Shown: positions 35,833 through 45,036 of the stretch, piece after piece
Position numbering within the stretch: the first letter of the stretch is position 1
Layout of the letters: each line of letters begins with the position of its first letter
The notes under the pieces: model-generated
The model's database searches: none
Told to the model about the DNA's origin: nothing
What the model saw: the letters and a program-made list of their open reading frames with translations, nothing else
From: Methylophilaceae bacterium
Lineage (GTDB): Bacteria; Pseudomonadota; Gammaproteobacteria; Burkholderiales; Methylophilaceae
Assembly (NCBI GenBank): GCA_028244835.1
Contig: JAOKBJ010000002.1
Location: 138,942-202,941, forward strand
Length of the DNA stretch: 64,000 bases
Reading direction: 5' to 3'
Translations under genes and position numbers: made by a program

Positions 35833-35869
35833 TACCTGTTAAAAATTATTTGGTGTAGCATTACAACTC

Positions 35870-38026
35870 ATGAATCAACCTCAAGAAAATACAAAATTTT
35901 TAGAAAACTTAAATGAAGAACAAATTAAAGCCATAACTTTAGAAAATCAGTCGGCTTTGATACTGGCTGGTGCCGGAAGTGGAAAAACAAAAGTACTTAC
36001 TTCAAGAATTGCTTGGCTTATTCAAAATCAAATAACAAATCCAACAGGCTTGCTTGCTGTTACTTTTACAAATAAAGCAGCTAAAGAAATGCTAATGAGG
36101 GTGACTGATCAGCTTCCAATTCACACCAGAGGTATGTGGGTTGGAACATTCCATGGTTTATGTAATCGCATGTTACGAATTCATCATAGAGAAGCAAAAC
36201 TTCCAGAAACATTTCAAATTTTAGATAGCTCAGATCAATTATCAGCAATCAAAAGACTTATAAAAGCAATGAATATTGATACTGATATCTTCCCTCCAAA
36301 AGAAATTCAATATTTTATTAATGGAAAAAAAGATGAGGGAATCAGGTCCATTACTGTCAAACCATATGACCCTCACACAAAAAAAGTTAATGAAATTTAT
36401 GGTGAGTATGAAAAGCAATGCCAAAAAGAAGGGGTTGCTGACTTTCCAGAATTACTTTTAGGGTGCTACGAGTTATTAAAAAATAATATTTCTATTAAAG
36501 AACATTATCAACAAAGATTTAGGCATATTTTAGTTGATGAATTTCAAGATACTAGCGAGCTTCAATACAAATGGCTTAAATTACTAGCAGGTAAAGATAA
36601 TTTTGTATTCGCTGTCGGGGATGATGATCAATCCATATATGCATTTAGAGGGGCGAGAGTTGGAAATATGCAAGACCTTGAAAAAGATTTTAAAATTAAA
36701 AATATTATCAAACTTGAACAAAATTATCGATCTAAAAATAATATCCTAAATGCTGCAAATGCCATAATAGATAACAATACAAATAGGCTTGGAAAAAACC
36801 TTTGGGCGGCATCTGGGGATGGTGATCCAATTCGTCAATATATTGGCATAAGTGACTATGATGAAGCTAATTTTATTCTAGACGAAATAAAGATGCTCCA
36901 CCGAGGCGGCCTAAATTACAGCCAGATTGCAATTTTATATAGAAGTAATGCTCAATCTCGCGTTCTAGAACATGCCATTGTTTCTAATAATCTCCCTTAT
37001 CGAGTTTATGGGGGCTTAAGATTTTTTGAGCGCGCTGAGATTAAAAATGCACTAGCTTATCTCCGATTAATTTCAAATAAAACGGATGATAATGCTTTTT
37101 TAAGGATAATTAATTTTCCAACTAGGGGTATTGGTGCCAGAGCTATAGAGCAGTTGCAAGACCAAGCGAAGGCAAAAAATTGCTCATTATGGGAAGCAGC
37201 GAAAGAAATTGAATCTCAAAATGAAAATATACAAAAAGGTGTGCCATTTTTTGTAAGATTAATTAAAAACTTAGAGGATGAAATTCAAGGCACATCCATC
37301 GCAGAATCTATAGAATCTATTATTACTCATTCAGGTCTGAAAGATCACTACCTAAAAGATAAAGATGGAATTGATCGCGTATCAAACTTAAACGAATTAG
37401 TTTCTGCTGCTGTAACTTTCATAAACACTACTGAGATTGAAAATGAGGCACTCACCTTAGTAGAATTTCTCAACTTTACCTCTTTAGAGAGTGGAGAGCT
37501 TCAAGCATCAGCTAGCGATGATGCTCTTCAATTAATGACTATTCACTCATCAAAAGGATTAGAGTTTGATGCGGTATTTATTACTGGGCTTGAAGATGGC
37601 CTATGTCCGCATGAGCAAAGTTTATCTGAATCTGATGGCTTAGAAGAAGAAAGACGATTGATGTATGTAGCAGTAACTAGAGCCAAAAATAAACTCTATC
37701 TTACTTTAGCCCAATCCAGAATGCTTCATGGTCAAACTAGATACAATATTCCATCACGCTTTTTAGATGAAATTCCTGATCAGCTTGTAAAAAAACTCAA
37801 CTCTATGAAGAAGCAAGATATTATAACAAGTCCAAATAAATTAGCTCCTCGGTCTGAATCTAAACATGAAATAAAAATTGGTTCTTCAGTAACTCATCCA
37901 AAATTTGGACAAGGCATTGTAACTGGATATGAAGGCAATGAAAATGATCTTCGTATTCAAATTAAATTCTCTACCCATGGAGTAAAATGGTTGGCAATGG
38001 AGTTTGCTAAACTTACTCCAAATTAA
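35870..38026 (+). CDS. uvrD: ATP-dependent DNA helicase II (UvrD)
   Basis: This SF1A 3'-5' helicase acts in nucleotide-excision and mismatch repair. Over 718 residues it has Walker A LAGAGSGKTKVLTSRIAWL (about 32-50), Walker B LVDEFQDTSELQYKWL, motif III GDDDQSIYAFRGA, motif IV QNYRSKNNIL, motif V TIHSSKGLEFDAVF and motif VI RRLMYVAVTRAKNKLYL. The C-terminal Tudor-like domain (SSVTHPKFGQGIVTGYEG...) marks UvrD/PcrA rather than Rep. Its end overlaps the convergent BPSS1780-like gene by 4 bases. Confidence 0.95.
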   Translation: MNQPQENTKFLENLNEEQIKAITLENQSALILAGAGSGKTKVLTSRIAWLIQNQITNPTGLLAVTFTNKAAKEMLMRVTDQLPIHTRGMWVGTFHGLCNRMLRIHHREAKLPETFQILDSSDQLSAIKRLIKAMNIDTDIFPPKEIQYFINGKKDEGIRSITVKPYDPHTKKVNEIYGEYEKQCQKEGVADFPELLLGCYELLKNNISIKEHYQQRFRHILVDEFQDTSELQYKWLKLLAGKDNFVFAVGDDDQSIYAFRGARVGNMQDLEKDFKIKNIIKLEQNYRSKNNILNAANAIIDNNTNRLGKNLWAASGDGDPIRQYIGISDYDEANFILDEIKMLHRGGLNYSQIAILYRSNAQSRVLEHAIVSNNLPYRVYGGLRFFERAEIKNALAYLRLISNKTDDNAFLRIINFPTRGIGARAIEQLQDQAKAKNCSLWEAAKEIESQNENIQKGVPFFVRLIKNLEDEIQGTSIAESIESIITHSGLKDHYLKDKDGIDRVSNLNELVSAAVTFINTTEIENEALTLVEFLNFTSLESGELQASASDDALQLMTIHSSKGLEFDAVFITGLEDGLCPHEQSLSESDGLEEERRLMYVAVTRAKNKLYLTLAQSRMLHGQTRYNIPSRFLDEIPDQLVKKLNSMKKQDIITSPNKLAPRSESKHEIKIGSSVTHPKFGQGIVTGYEGNENDLRIQIKFSTHGVKWLAMEFAKLTPN

Positions 38027-38769
38027 TTCTTTAATGATCCAAAAATTTCTTTATAACTTACATATTGAAAAATGAATAGTATCGAAATATAGGCAGTGAA
38101 AGACAACAAAAGAAATAGACTTGATAAGAAAGAAACAAGATTTTGACCCAAAAACGATAAAGATGAAAATACAATACTTACTAATAATATAATTAGAATA
38201 AAGCCACCAGTCAAAATAGCCCACACCAATAGAAGTGGTATTGAAAACATCAAGGCACCTGCTAAGCTTGATTTAATAGCTTTTAAAACTCCATAATTGT
38301 TATAGTTAATAAGTAAAGGTGAAAACCATGTCGCCATAAAAAATGGTATTGATATTAAAATAATCTTAGTAAAGGTAGGGAGTAATCTTTGACTGTATTC
38401 AGTAATTGATTCAATTTCTTCCGTTTTTTGGCCAACATCAGAATAAAATACAAAAGATACTAATGTAGCAAAAATGAAGCTCAGACCACCGATAGAAAGA
38501 AGAGGTGTAAATTTATTTTTTAATGTATTAAAAATACTCTTTAATTCAAAATCTCTCTTTTCATCTAATTCTTTATAAAAGTGAATAAAGATTAAAACTA
38601 TAAATGGCCAAAGGAAGATTGTAATTGGTGAAATAAGTTTTAGCCCTGGTAGTATTGGAAAAAACAAGAATATAGTTAGATACAGCATGCCTAAGAATAA
38701 AGACTGCCTAACTGAATTTTTAAATAAAGTTAAACAAGTGTATGTCCAATTTTTTACTTTAATTAGCAT
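38023..38769 (-). CDS. BPSS1780-like integral membrane protein
   Basis: This 248-residue polytopic membrane protein has about six hydrophobic helices and no charged catalytic motif. Its pattern and its place directly after thrB match a betaproteobacterial family known by the label BPSS1780, whose function is unknown. Its start overlaps the end of thrB by 11 bases. My identification is from context and overall topology. Confidence 0.6.
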   Translation of the reverse strand: MLIKVKNWTYTCLTLFKNSVRQSLFLGMLYLTIFLFFPILPGLKLISPITIFLWPFIVLIFIHFYKELDEKRDFELKSIFNTLKNKFTPLLSIGGLSFIFATLVSFVFYSDVGQKTEEIESITEYSQRLLPTFTKIILISIPFFMATWFSPLLINYNNYGVLKAIKSSLAGALMFSIPLLLVWAILTGGFILIILLVSIVFSSLSFLGQNLVSFLSSLFLLLSFTAYISILFIFQYVSYKEIFGSLKN

Positions 38770-39697
38770 AATTTTTCATAAGCTGACGATCGTGTAAAAT
38801 ATGTTTAAAATGATTTGGGTTCTTTATTGAAGTAATCTCGCCCTCTTTCGCATTATAAAAATCTTCCAGTCTAGACAACCAAAACCTAAGGGCCGCTAGT
38901 CTTAATGCGCTATTTAAATATTCATTCTCATTATCTGTTAGCTTTCTTTCCGACTGATATCCCTTAATAAACTCTAAGTACATTAATGTATTAATTTTTC
39001 CATCATGATCTATACACCAATCATTAATAGCTATAGCAATATCATAAATAAATTTCTCATTGCAGGCATAATAAAAATCAATAAATCCAGAAACCTTATC
39101 ATTTAAAAAAAGCACGTTATCCCTAAAAAGGTCTCCATGAATAATTCCTTCAGGAAGATTAGTTTCATCTATTTCTTTATGGTAACTAATTTCTAATTCT
39201 ATTACTTTTTGATCTTCCATAGATAAATATTTTTTAAGATTTAAATACATATCAGATATCCAACTCAGCCCTCTAGTATTTTCATTTGATTGTGGAAAAT
39301 TACTTGCTGTTAAATGTAACCTCGCTAAATATTGACCTACTGAATAACAGCTCTTTGTTTCCCTAATAGTTATTTCTTTTCCTTCTAGAAAAGAGACCAT
39401 CAATGCAGGCTTGTCCTTTAATAAACATAATGCTTGTCCACTATTATTTTCAATAGGCCTAGGACATAAAAAATTTTCTTTAGTCAAATAAGACATTAAA
39501 TCCACATAAAATGGAAGCTCTTCAATATTATTATGTTCAAAGATAGTTAAAATATAATTTGAATGAGGCATTAAAATTAGGTAATTAGAATTAGTAATGC
39601 CAGAAGAAATACCTTTAAAATCAACAAAATCTTCAAAGTTAAATTGCTTAAACCATTCGCTGAGATCACTTGAAGTAATAGATGTATAGACAGCCAT
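38759..39697 (-). CDS. thrB: Homoserine kinase (APH-fold type)
   Basis: ThrB phosphorylates homoserine on the way to threonine. The 312-residue protein is the aminoglycoside-phosphotransferase-fold type found in beta- and some gammaproteobacteria. It opens MAVYTSITSSDLSEWFKQF and has FKGISSGITNSNYLI and the catalytic loop IIHGDLFRDNVLFLNDKVSGFIDFYYAC (about 190-217, HGD and the metal-binding D). The start codon lies 5 bases after the T-run of a terminator-like hairpin and has no Shine-Dalgarno sequence that I can see. Confidence 0.93.
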   Translation of the reverse strand: MAVYTSITSSDLSEWFKQFNFEDFVDFKGISSGITNSNYLILMPHSNYILTIFEHNNIEELPFYVDLMSYLTKENFLCPRPIENNSGQALCLLKDKPALMVSFLEGKEITIRETKSCYSVGQYLARLHLTASNFPQSNENTRGLSWISDMYLNLKKYLSMEDQKVIELEISYHKEIDETNLPEGIIHGDLFRDNVLFLNDKVSGFIDFYYACNEKFIYDIAIAINDWCIDHDGKINTLMYLEFIKGYQSERKLTDNENEYLNSALRLAALRFWLSRLEDFYNAKEGEITSIKNPNHFKHILHDRQLMKNYAN

Positions 39698-39702
39698 AAA
39701 TT

Positions 39703-39723
39703 AAAAAAGGGGTTACCCCCCTT
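39703..39723 (-). terminator. Intrinsic terminator/attenuator directly before thrB
   Basis: On the minus strand AAGGGG-GGTAA-CCCCTT is followed by TTTT, an intrinsic terminator 15 bases after the DUF2782 stop codon. The T-run ends 5 bases before the thrB ATG, so transcription into thrB would have to read through it or start inside it. Confidence 0.75.
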
Positions 39724-39738
39724 GTTCTTAAAAAATTA

Positions 39739-40074
39739 TTAAAATTCGAATACTACCCATTGAGGTACAATTAATGGCTCTGAGATACTATCTCCTCTGA
39801 GCCATCCACCATCTGCAGAGTCTCTATAGAGATAATAAGGTGTTACGCCTTCTAGTGTTATTTTAATCATATAAAGATTTCCATTGATACGGTATTCTTC
39901 CAAAATACTTTCGCCATCTTTTCTAATTGTAACTTCAGGCTCACCTATAAAATCAGATTCAAATGTTGTCTCCGCTGGAGTAGCGTCATCTAATATCTGA
40001 GTTTCCTCTGCAGAGGAGATGTTCCAAATTATCAAAGATAGAGCAAATAACGGCAATTTTAAAAATTTAAACAT
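39739..40074 (-). CDS. DUF2782 secreted protein
   Basis: This 111-residue protein has a signal peptide (FLKLPLFALSLIIWNISSAEE) and a small domain with EVTIRKDGESILEEYRINGNLYMIKI and PYYLYRDSADGGWLRGDSISEPLIVPQWVVFEF. This is the DUF2782 layout, a small periplasmic family usually found next to polA and thrB in betaproteobacteria, as here. The function is unknown. The C-terminus ends in Phe after a strand, but the protein is too short to be a barrel. Confidence 0.8.
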   Translation of the reverse strand: MFKFLKLPLFALSLIIWNISSAEETQILDDATPAETTFESDFIGEPEVTIRKDGESILEEYRINGNLYMIKITLEGVTPYYLYRDSADGGWLRGDSISEPLIVPQWVVFEF

Positions 40075-40210
40075 TTAATATTCCTTTAAGCATAACCTTA
40101 ATTCTATCAAAATCTGACATAATCACAAAAGCAAGTTGATATTAAAATTAAAAGATAAACTTATCTAATACATTAGTTTATTCATGAAAACGAATTAAGC
40201 AATCAATATT

Positions 40211-42943
40211 ATGAAAACATTATTATTAATAGATGGCTCCTCATATTTATATAGGGCCTTTCATGCATTACCAGAATTAAAAAATAAAGAAAACCACCCC
40301 ACGGGAGTTATATATGGTGTCTTAAATATGCTCCGCTTGACTCATAGTCAATTTCCATCTGATTATAGTGTCTGCATATTTGATGCGAAAGGAAAAACTT
40401 TTCGTAATGACATATACACTGATTATAAAGCTAATCGACCTAGGATGCCGGAAGAGTTAGCAATGCAAATAGAGCCACTTAAAAAAGCAATAGCAGCAAT
40501 GGGATGGCCGATGATGATAAAAGACTCTGTTGAGGCTGATGATGTTATTGGAACTCTTTCAAAGAAGGCAAATGCCAATAAAATTAAAGTTATTATTTCT
40601 ACTGGTGATAAAGATCTCGCTCAGCTTGTAAATAAGGAAACTACATTAATTAATACAATGACCAACGAAATACTTGATATTGAAGGTGTTAAGAATAAAT
40701 TTGGTGTTCCCCCCTCACTCATAATAGACTATCTAACAATAATTGGGGACAAAGCTGATAACATACCGGGCATAGAAAAAGTAGGCCCCAAAACTGCATT
40801 AAAATGGCTGAATGAACATAAATCACTTGAAAAAATTGTTAAGAATTCTGATACATTTGAAGGCGTCGTCGGAGAAAATCTCAGAAAAACAATTGATTGG
40901 CTTCCAACTGCAAAAGATTTAATTACTATTAGATGCGACTTAGATATTCAAATTAATTGGGACGAGTTTATAAAAAAAAATCCTGATAATAAAATTTTAG
41001 AAGATATCTATAGGGAATTTAACTTCTCAAGATGGCTCCAAGATCTTCAAAAAAATTATCCTAATGGTGAAGGAATTACCAAAAATGAAATAGAAAATAT
41101 TGAATCTTCAAATAACGCTTCTAATTTTAATACTAAAAAATCATATACAACAATCAATGACGAACAAAAACTTAATCAATTAATTCAAAAAATTAAATTA
41201 AATAGAATTGTTGCGATTGATACTGAAACAGACTCCCTAAATGTAATGCTTGCTAATTTAGTCGGTATATCCATTTCAATCGAGCCTGGTTCAGCAGCGT
41301 ATATTCCTCTAAAACACCAAAATACAGATAATTTTATCCAATTAAATTTAGATTTAGTAATTGAAAAACTAAAGCCTATTTTAGAAGATTCAAAGATTAT
41401 TAAAATTGGTCAGAATATAAAATATGATGCCCATATTTTTCTTAACAATGGAATTAACCTTAAAGGGATCGATGAAGATACCATGTTAATGAGCTATATA
41501 TTGGAGAGTAATCAAAGTCATGGCATGGATAAATTAAGTAAGCGGTACTTAGGGCATGATTGTATAAGTTATGAATCTCTTGTAGGGAAAGGGGTTAAGC
41601 AAATTACTTTTGATCAGGTATACATTGAAGACGCTGCTCCTTATGCAGCAGAAGACGCTGATGTCACATTACAACTCTTCCAGCACTTACAAAAACTTTT
41701 AAAAGAAAATAAAAGGCTCCAAAAAGTATATAAAGAAATCGAGATTCCTTCAATGCAAGCACTGATTAAAGTTGAAAGAAATGGGGTGCTTGTAGACTCA
41801 AAAATATTACAAAAACAAAGTCATGAAATTGGCGAGCAATTAATTAATTTAGAGAAAGAAGCTTTTATTCTTGCAGGCCAACCTTTTAATTTATCATCGC
41901 CTAAACAACTAAGAGAGATACTTTTTGAAAAATTAAAAATTAAACCACTCAAAAAAACTCCTACTGGAACACCATCCACAGGCGAAGAAGTTCTTCAGGT
42001 TCTTGCTCATGATTACCCTCTCCCTAAATTAATTTTAGAACATCGAAGTTTGTCCAAGCTTAAAAATACTTATACAGATAAATTACCTAAAATGATTAAC
42101 CAAGATACTGGAAGGGTTCATACAAGTTACAACCAAGCTGTTGCAATTACTGGAAGGTTAGCTAGCTCTGATCCAAACTTACAAAATATCCCCATACGAA
42201 CTCCTGAGGGCAGAAAAGTAAGGGAAGCATTTATTGCTCCAGAAGGATCAGTCATAATGTCTGCAGATTATTCACAAATCGAATTGAGAATAATGGCACA
42301 TTTATCAAAAGACAAGCGTCTAATTCAAGCATTTAAAAATAATGAAGATATTCATAGAATTACTGCTGCAGAAATATTTAATAGTTCTTTAGATGCTATT
42401 ACAAACGAACAAAGAAGGTATGCGAAAGTAATTAACTTTGGACTAATTTATGGCATGGGTCCATTCAGTCTTGCTAAAAATCTTAATATTGAAAGAAGTG
42501 CTGCACAAAACTATATTGAACGTTACTTTACACAATACCCCTCAGTAAAAAAATATATGGAAGATGCAAAACAATTTGCTAGAGAAAAAGGGTTTGTTGA
42601 AACTCATTTTGGGAGAAGGTTATGGCTTCCTGAAATTAATGGTACTAACGGGATTACTAGGGCTGGAGCAGAAAGGGCTGCAATAAATGGTCCGATGCAA
42701 GGCACTGCAGCAGATTTAATTAAATTAGCAATGATAGAAGTTCATAATTGGATCGAGAAAGAGCCTAATATTAATGGAAAGATGATTATGCAAGTGCATG
42801 ATGAGCTTGTTTTTGAGGTGCCTGAGAACGAAGTTGAGACTTTTAAAAAAATGATTCCAGATTTAATGGAAAAAGTAGCCTCTTTATCAGTACCATTAAT
42901 CGTTGATATTGGTGAAGGACACAATTGGGAGCAAGCTCATTAG
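40211..42943 (+). CDS. polA: DNA polymerase I
   Basis: PolA has roles in Okazaki-fragment processing and repair. At 910 residues it keeps all three domains. The 5'-nuclease is residues 1-290 (LLIDGSSYLYRAFHALPEL, with DKADNIPGIEKVGPKTA). The 3'-5' exonuclease is about 310-500, with intact Exo I AIDTETDSL, Exo II GQNIKYDAHIF and Exo III YAAEDADVTLQLF. The polymerase is 520-910, with motif A MSADYSQIELRIMAH, motif B RRYAKVINFGLIYGM and motif C QVHDELVFEVP. Unlike in some streamlined bacteria, the proofreading domain appears functional. Confidence 0.98.
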   Translation: MKTLLLIDGSSYLYRAFHALPELKNKENHPTGVIYGVLNMLRLTHSQFPSDYSVCIFDAKGKTFRNDIYTDYKANRPRMPEELAMQIEPLKKAIAAMGWPMMIKDSVEADDVIGTLSKKANANKIKVIISTGDKDLAQLVNKETTLINTMTNEILDIEGVKNKFGVPPSLIIDYLTIIGDKADNIPGIEKVGPKTALKWLNEHKSLEKIVKNSDTFEGVVGENLRKTIDWLPTAKDLITIRCDLDIQINWDEFIKKNPDNKILEDIYREFNFSRWLQDLQKNYPNGEGITKNEIENIESSNNASNFNTKKSYTTINDEQKLNQLIQKIKLNRIVAIDTETDSLNVMLANLVGISISIEPGSAAYIPLKHQNTDNFIQLNLDLVIEKLKPILEDSKIIKIGQNIKYDAHIFLNNGINLKGIDEDTMLMSYILESNQSHGMDKLSKRYLGHDCISYESLVGKGVKQITFDQVYIEDAAPYAAEDADVTLQLFQHLQKLLKENKRLQKVYKEIEIPSMQALIKVERNGVLVDSKILQKQSHEIGEQLINLEKEAFILAGQPFNLSSPKQLREILFEKLKIKPLKKTPTGTPSTGEEVLQVLAHDYPLPKLILEHRSLSKLKNTYTDKLPKMINQDTGRVHTSYNQAVAITGRLASSDPNLQNIPIRTPEGRKVREAFIAPEGSVIMSADYSQIELRIMAHLSKDKRLIQAFKNNEDIHRITAAEIFNSSLDAITNEQRRYAKVINFGLIYGMGPFSLAKNLNIERSAAQNYIERYFTQYPSVKKYMEDAKQFAREKGFVETHFGRRLWLPEINGTNGITRAGAERAAINGPMQGTAADLIKLAMIEVHNWIEKEPNINGKMIMQVHDELVFEVPENEVETFKKMIPDLMEKVASLSVPLIVDIGEGHNWEQAH

Positions 42944-42959
42944 TATTGCAACTCAAATA

Positions 42960-43712
42960 ATGGAAGCCGATATAATTCAAAAAGAAATTCATGCTTTAAT
43001 TATAGGCGATGAAATCCTATCTGGAAAAAGAGAAGATAAGCATCTCCCCCATTTAATACAAACATTAAAAAGCTATGGCTTATATATTTCAAAAGCAGAT
43101 TATATTACTGACGATCTAGATACAATTAAAAAAACTATCGGAAGTAAAATTGGCAACATTGTTTTTTGTTTTGGTGGAATCGGAGCTACGCCAGATGACC
43201 ACACACGAAAAGCTGCTTCACTTGCACATAAACAACCTTTAACCCAACATCCAGAAGCAAAAGTTCTCATAGAAAAGCAATTTGGTGATGGAGCATATCC
43301 AAAAAGAATTTTGATGGCAGACCTTCCGCAATATGCTCATATTATTCCAAATATAATAAATAATGTTCCGGGCTTCTTTATTAATCATCATTATTTCATG
43401 CCAGGATTTCCAGAAATGGCTTGGCCAATGATAGATTGGGTAATTAAAAATCAATACAAATTTTTAATAAATCTAAAAAATATAGAAGACCAATCAATTT
43501 GGTTAGATGATGTTAGTGAAAGTAAACTAATTGACACAATGCAAAAAATTCAGAAAGATAATGAGCATATTAAAATATATAGTCTACCCAAATTAAGACC
43601 TAAAAAGACAATAGAACTTGGAATAAAAGGTAAATCTGAACTTGTTAGTAAAGCAATGAAAGAACTAAAGAAAAATTTAAAAAAACTAAAATACGATTGG
43701 CGAGAAAATTAA
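42960..43712 (+). CDS. CinA N-terminal (MoCF/MoaB-like) domain protein
   Basis: This 250-residue protein consists of a MoaB/Mog-type fold with ALIIGDEILSGKREDKHLPHLI (about 11-32) and the conserved FCFGGIGATPDDHTRKAASLA (about 66-86). It has no CinA C-terminal nicotinamide-nucleotide amidase domain. Stand-alone members may have ADP-ribose or NAD-metabolite pyrophosphatase activity, but this is uncertain. I use ATG 42960, 17 bases after the polA stop, rather than the track start inside polA. Confidence 0.8.
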   Translation: MEADIIQKEIHALIIGDEILSGKREDKHLPHLIQTLKSYGLYISKADYITDDLDTIKKTIGSKIGNIVFCFGGIGATPDDHTRKAASLAHKQPLTQHPEAKVLIEKQFGDGAYPKRILMADLPQYAHIIPNIINNVPGFFINHHYFMPGFPEMAWPMIDWVIKNQYKFLINLKNIEDQSIWLDDVSESKLIDTMQKIQKDNEHIKIYSLPKLRPKKTIELGIKGKSELVSKAMKELKKNLKKLKYDWREN

Positions 43713-43776
43713 ACTTTGATAATCATCGAATTGATTATAAAATAAGCACCTCACTTACCTTTAAATTTTTTAAAAT

Positions 43777-44799
43777 ATGCAGATAGGGTCTCATAAACTT
43801 AAAAATAATTTGATTTTAGCTCCGATGGCTGGAGTTACGGATCGCCCATTTCGGATGCTATGTAAGCATTATGGTGCTGGTATGGCTGTAAGTGAAATGG
43901 TTACCTCGAACTCTCTTCTTTACGGAAGCGAAAAAACTCTTTTAAGAGCTAATCATGAAGGGGAAGTCGCACCAATCTCTGTTCAAATTGCTGGAGCGGA
44001 TCCAGATATGATGGCAGAAGCTGCAAAATTTAATATGGCAAAAGGTGCTCAAATTATCGATATAAATATGGGGTGTCCTGCAAAAAAAATATGTAATGTG
44101 ATGGCTGGATCAGCACTTCTTCAAAAAGAAAAATTAGTTGAAAAAATTCTTACTGCAGTAGTTAAATCTGTTGATATACCTGTAACTCTTAAAATAAGAA
44201 CGGGATGGGATAAAGAAAATAGAAATGCTTCTAGAATAGCAAAAATAGCTGAAGATTCAGGCATACAAGCACTATCAATGCATGGAAGAACGAGAGCGTG
44301 CTTATATAAAGGTGATGCTGAATATGACACTATTGCTAATGTTAAACAAATCATAAATATTCCAGTTATAGCTAATGGAGATATTACGACTCCGGAAAAA
44401 GCAAAGTTTGTTCTTGAATACACAAAAGCGGATGGAGTAATGATTGGTAGAGCAGCACAAGGGCGACCATGGATATTTAGAGAAATTGAATATTTTTTAG
44501 ACACTGGTAAACATATGGCGCCGCCAACAATTTCTGAGATAGAAAAAACAACAACACAACATGTAAGAGATCTTTATGATTTTTATGGTGCAGAAAGAGG
44601 GCATAGGATTGCAAGAAAACATATCTCTTGGTACACAAAAGGACTTAAAAATTCAGCTCAATTTAGATTTAATATGAATCAAATTGATGGGAACGCTCAG
44701 CAAATCGAGTTTATTGAGCAATATTTTAATGAATTAAGAAAGCTAGATGAATATATTACATATGAAGATTCAGAAAATGAACTTGGTCTTGTTGTTTGA
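43777..44799 (+). CDS. dusB: tRNA-dihydrouridine synthase B
   Basis: DusB is an FMN enzyme that reduces uridines 17/20 of tRNA. The 340-residue barrel has LILAPMAGVTDRPFRMLCKHYGAGM at the N-terminus, the catalytic Cys in IDINMGCPAKKICNVMAGSALL, and FMN-phosphate residues in DGVMIGRAAQGRPWIF. It precedes fis, as in most proteobacteria, and its TGA overlaps the fis ATG (TGATG). Confidence 0.96.
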   Translation: MQIGSHKLKNNLILAPMAGVTDRPFRMLCKHYGAGMAVSEMVTSNSLLYGSEKTLLRANHEGEVAPISVQIAGADPDMMAEAAKFNMAKGAQIIDINMGCPAKKICNVMAGSALLQKEKLVEKILTAVVKSVDIPVTLKIRTGWDKENRNASRIAKIAEDSGIQALSMHGRTRACLYKGDAEYDTIANVKQIINIPVIANGDITTPEKAKFVLEYTKADGVMIGRAAQGRPWIFREIEYFLDTGKHMAPPTISEIEKTTTQHVRDLYDFYGAERGHRIARKHISWYTKGLKNSAQFRFNMNQIDGNAQQIEFIEQYFNELRKLDEYITYEDSENELGLVV

Positions 44800-45035
44800 T
44801 GAGTAAAGCTAACCTATCTAATGATATTGATATCCTCTTAGATCAATACTTTACAGATTTGTCTGGAGAAAACCCTAATGGAGTTTACGATATGGTTATT
44901 GAATCTGTAGAAAAGCCACTTTTACTCTATATTATGAATCTTGCAGAAGGTAACCAAAGTAAAGCAGCTGATATTCTCGGCCTCAATAGAAATACACTAC
45001 GAAAAAAACTTAAACAACATAAAATTGAAACATAA
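44799..45035 (+). CDS. fis: DNA-binding protein Fis
   Basis: Fis is a nucleoid-associated protein and regulator of rRNA promoters and recombination. The ATG at 44799 (the track starts one codon earlier at TTG) gives 78 residues. The C-terminal helix-turn-helix GNQSKAADILGLNRNTLRKKLKQHKI is canonical. The N-terminal arm is shorter than in enterobacteria, as in other betaproteobacteria. It is translationally coupled to dusB, and purH begins one base after its stop. Confidence 0.95.
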   Translation: MSKANLSNDIDILLDQYFTDLSGENPNGVYDMVIESVEKPLLLYIMNLAEGNQSKAADILGLNRNTLRKKLKQHKIET

Positions 45036-45036
45036 G

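Noticed and set aside
44941-45036. N-terminal extension of purH
   Set aside because: The 32 extra codons lie within fis in another frame; the conserved PurH start MSKISRALISVSDKS is at 45037.
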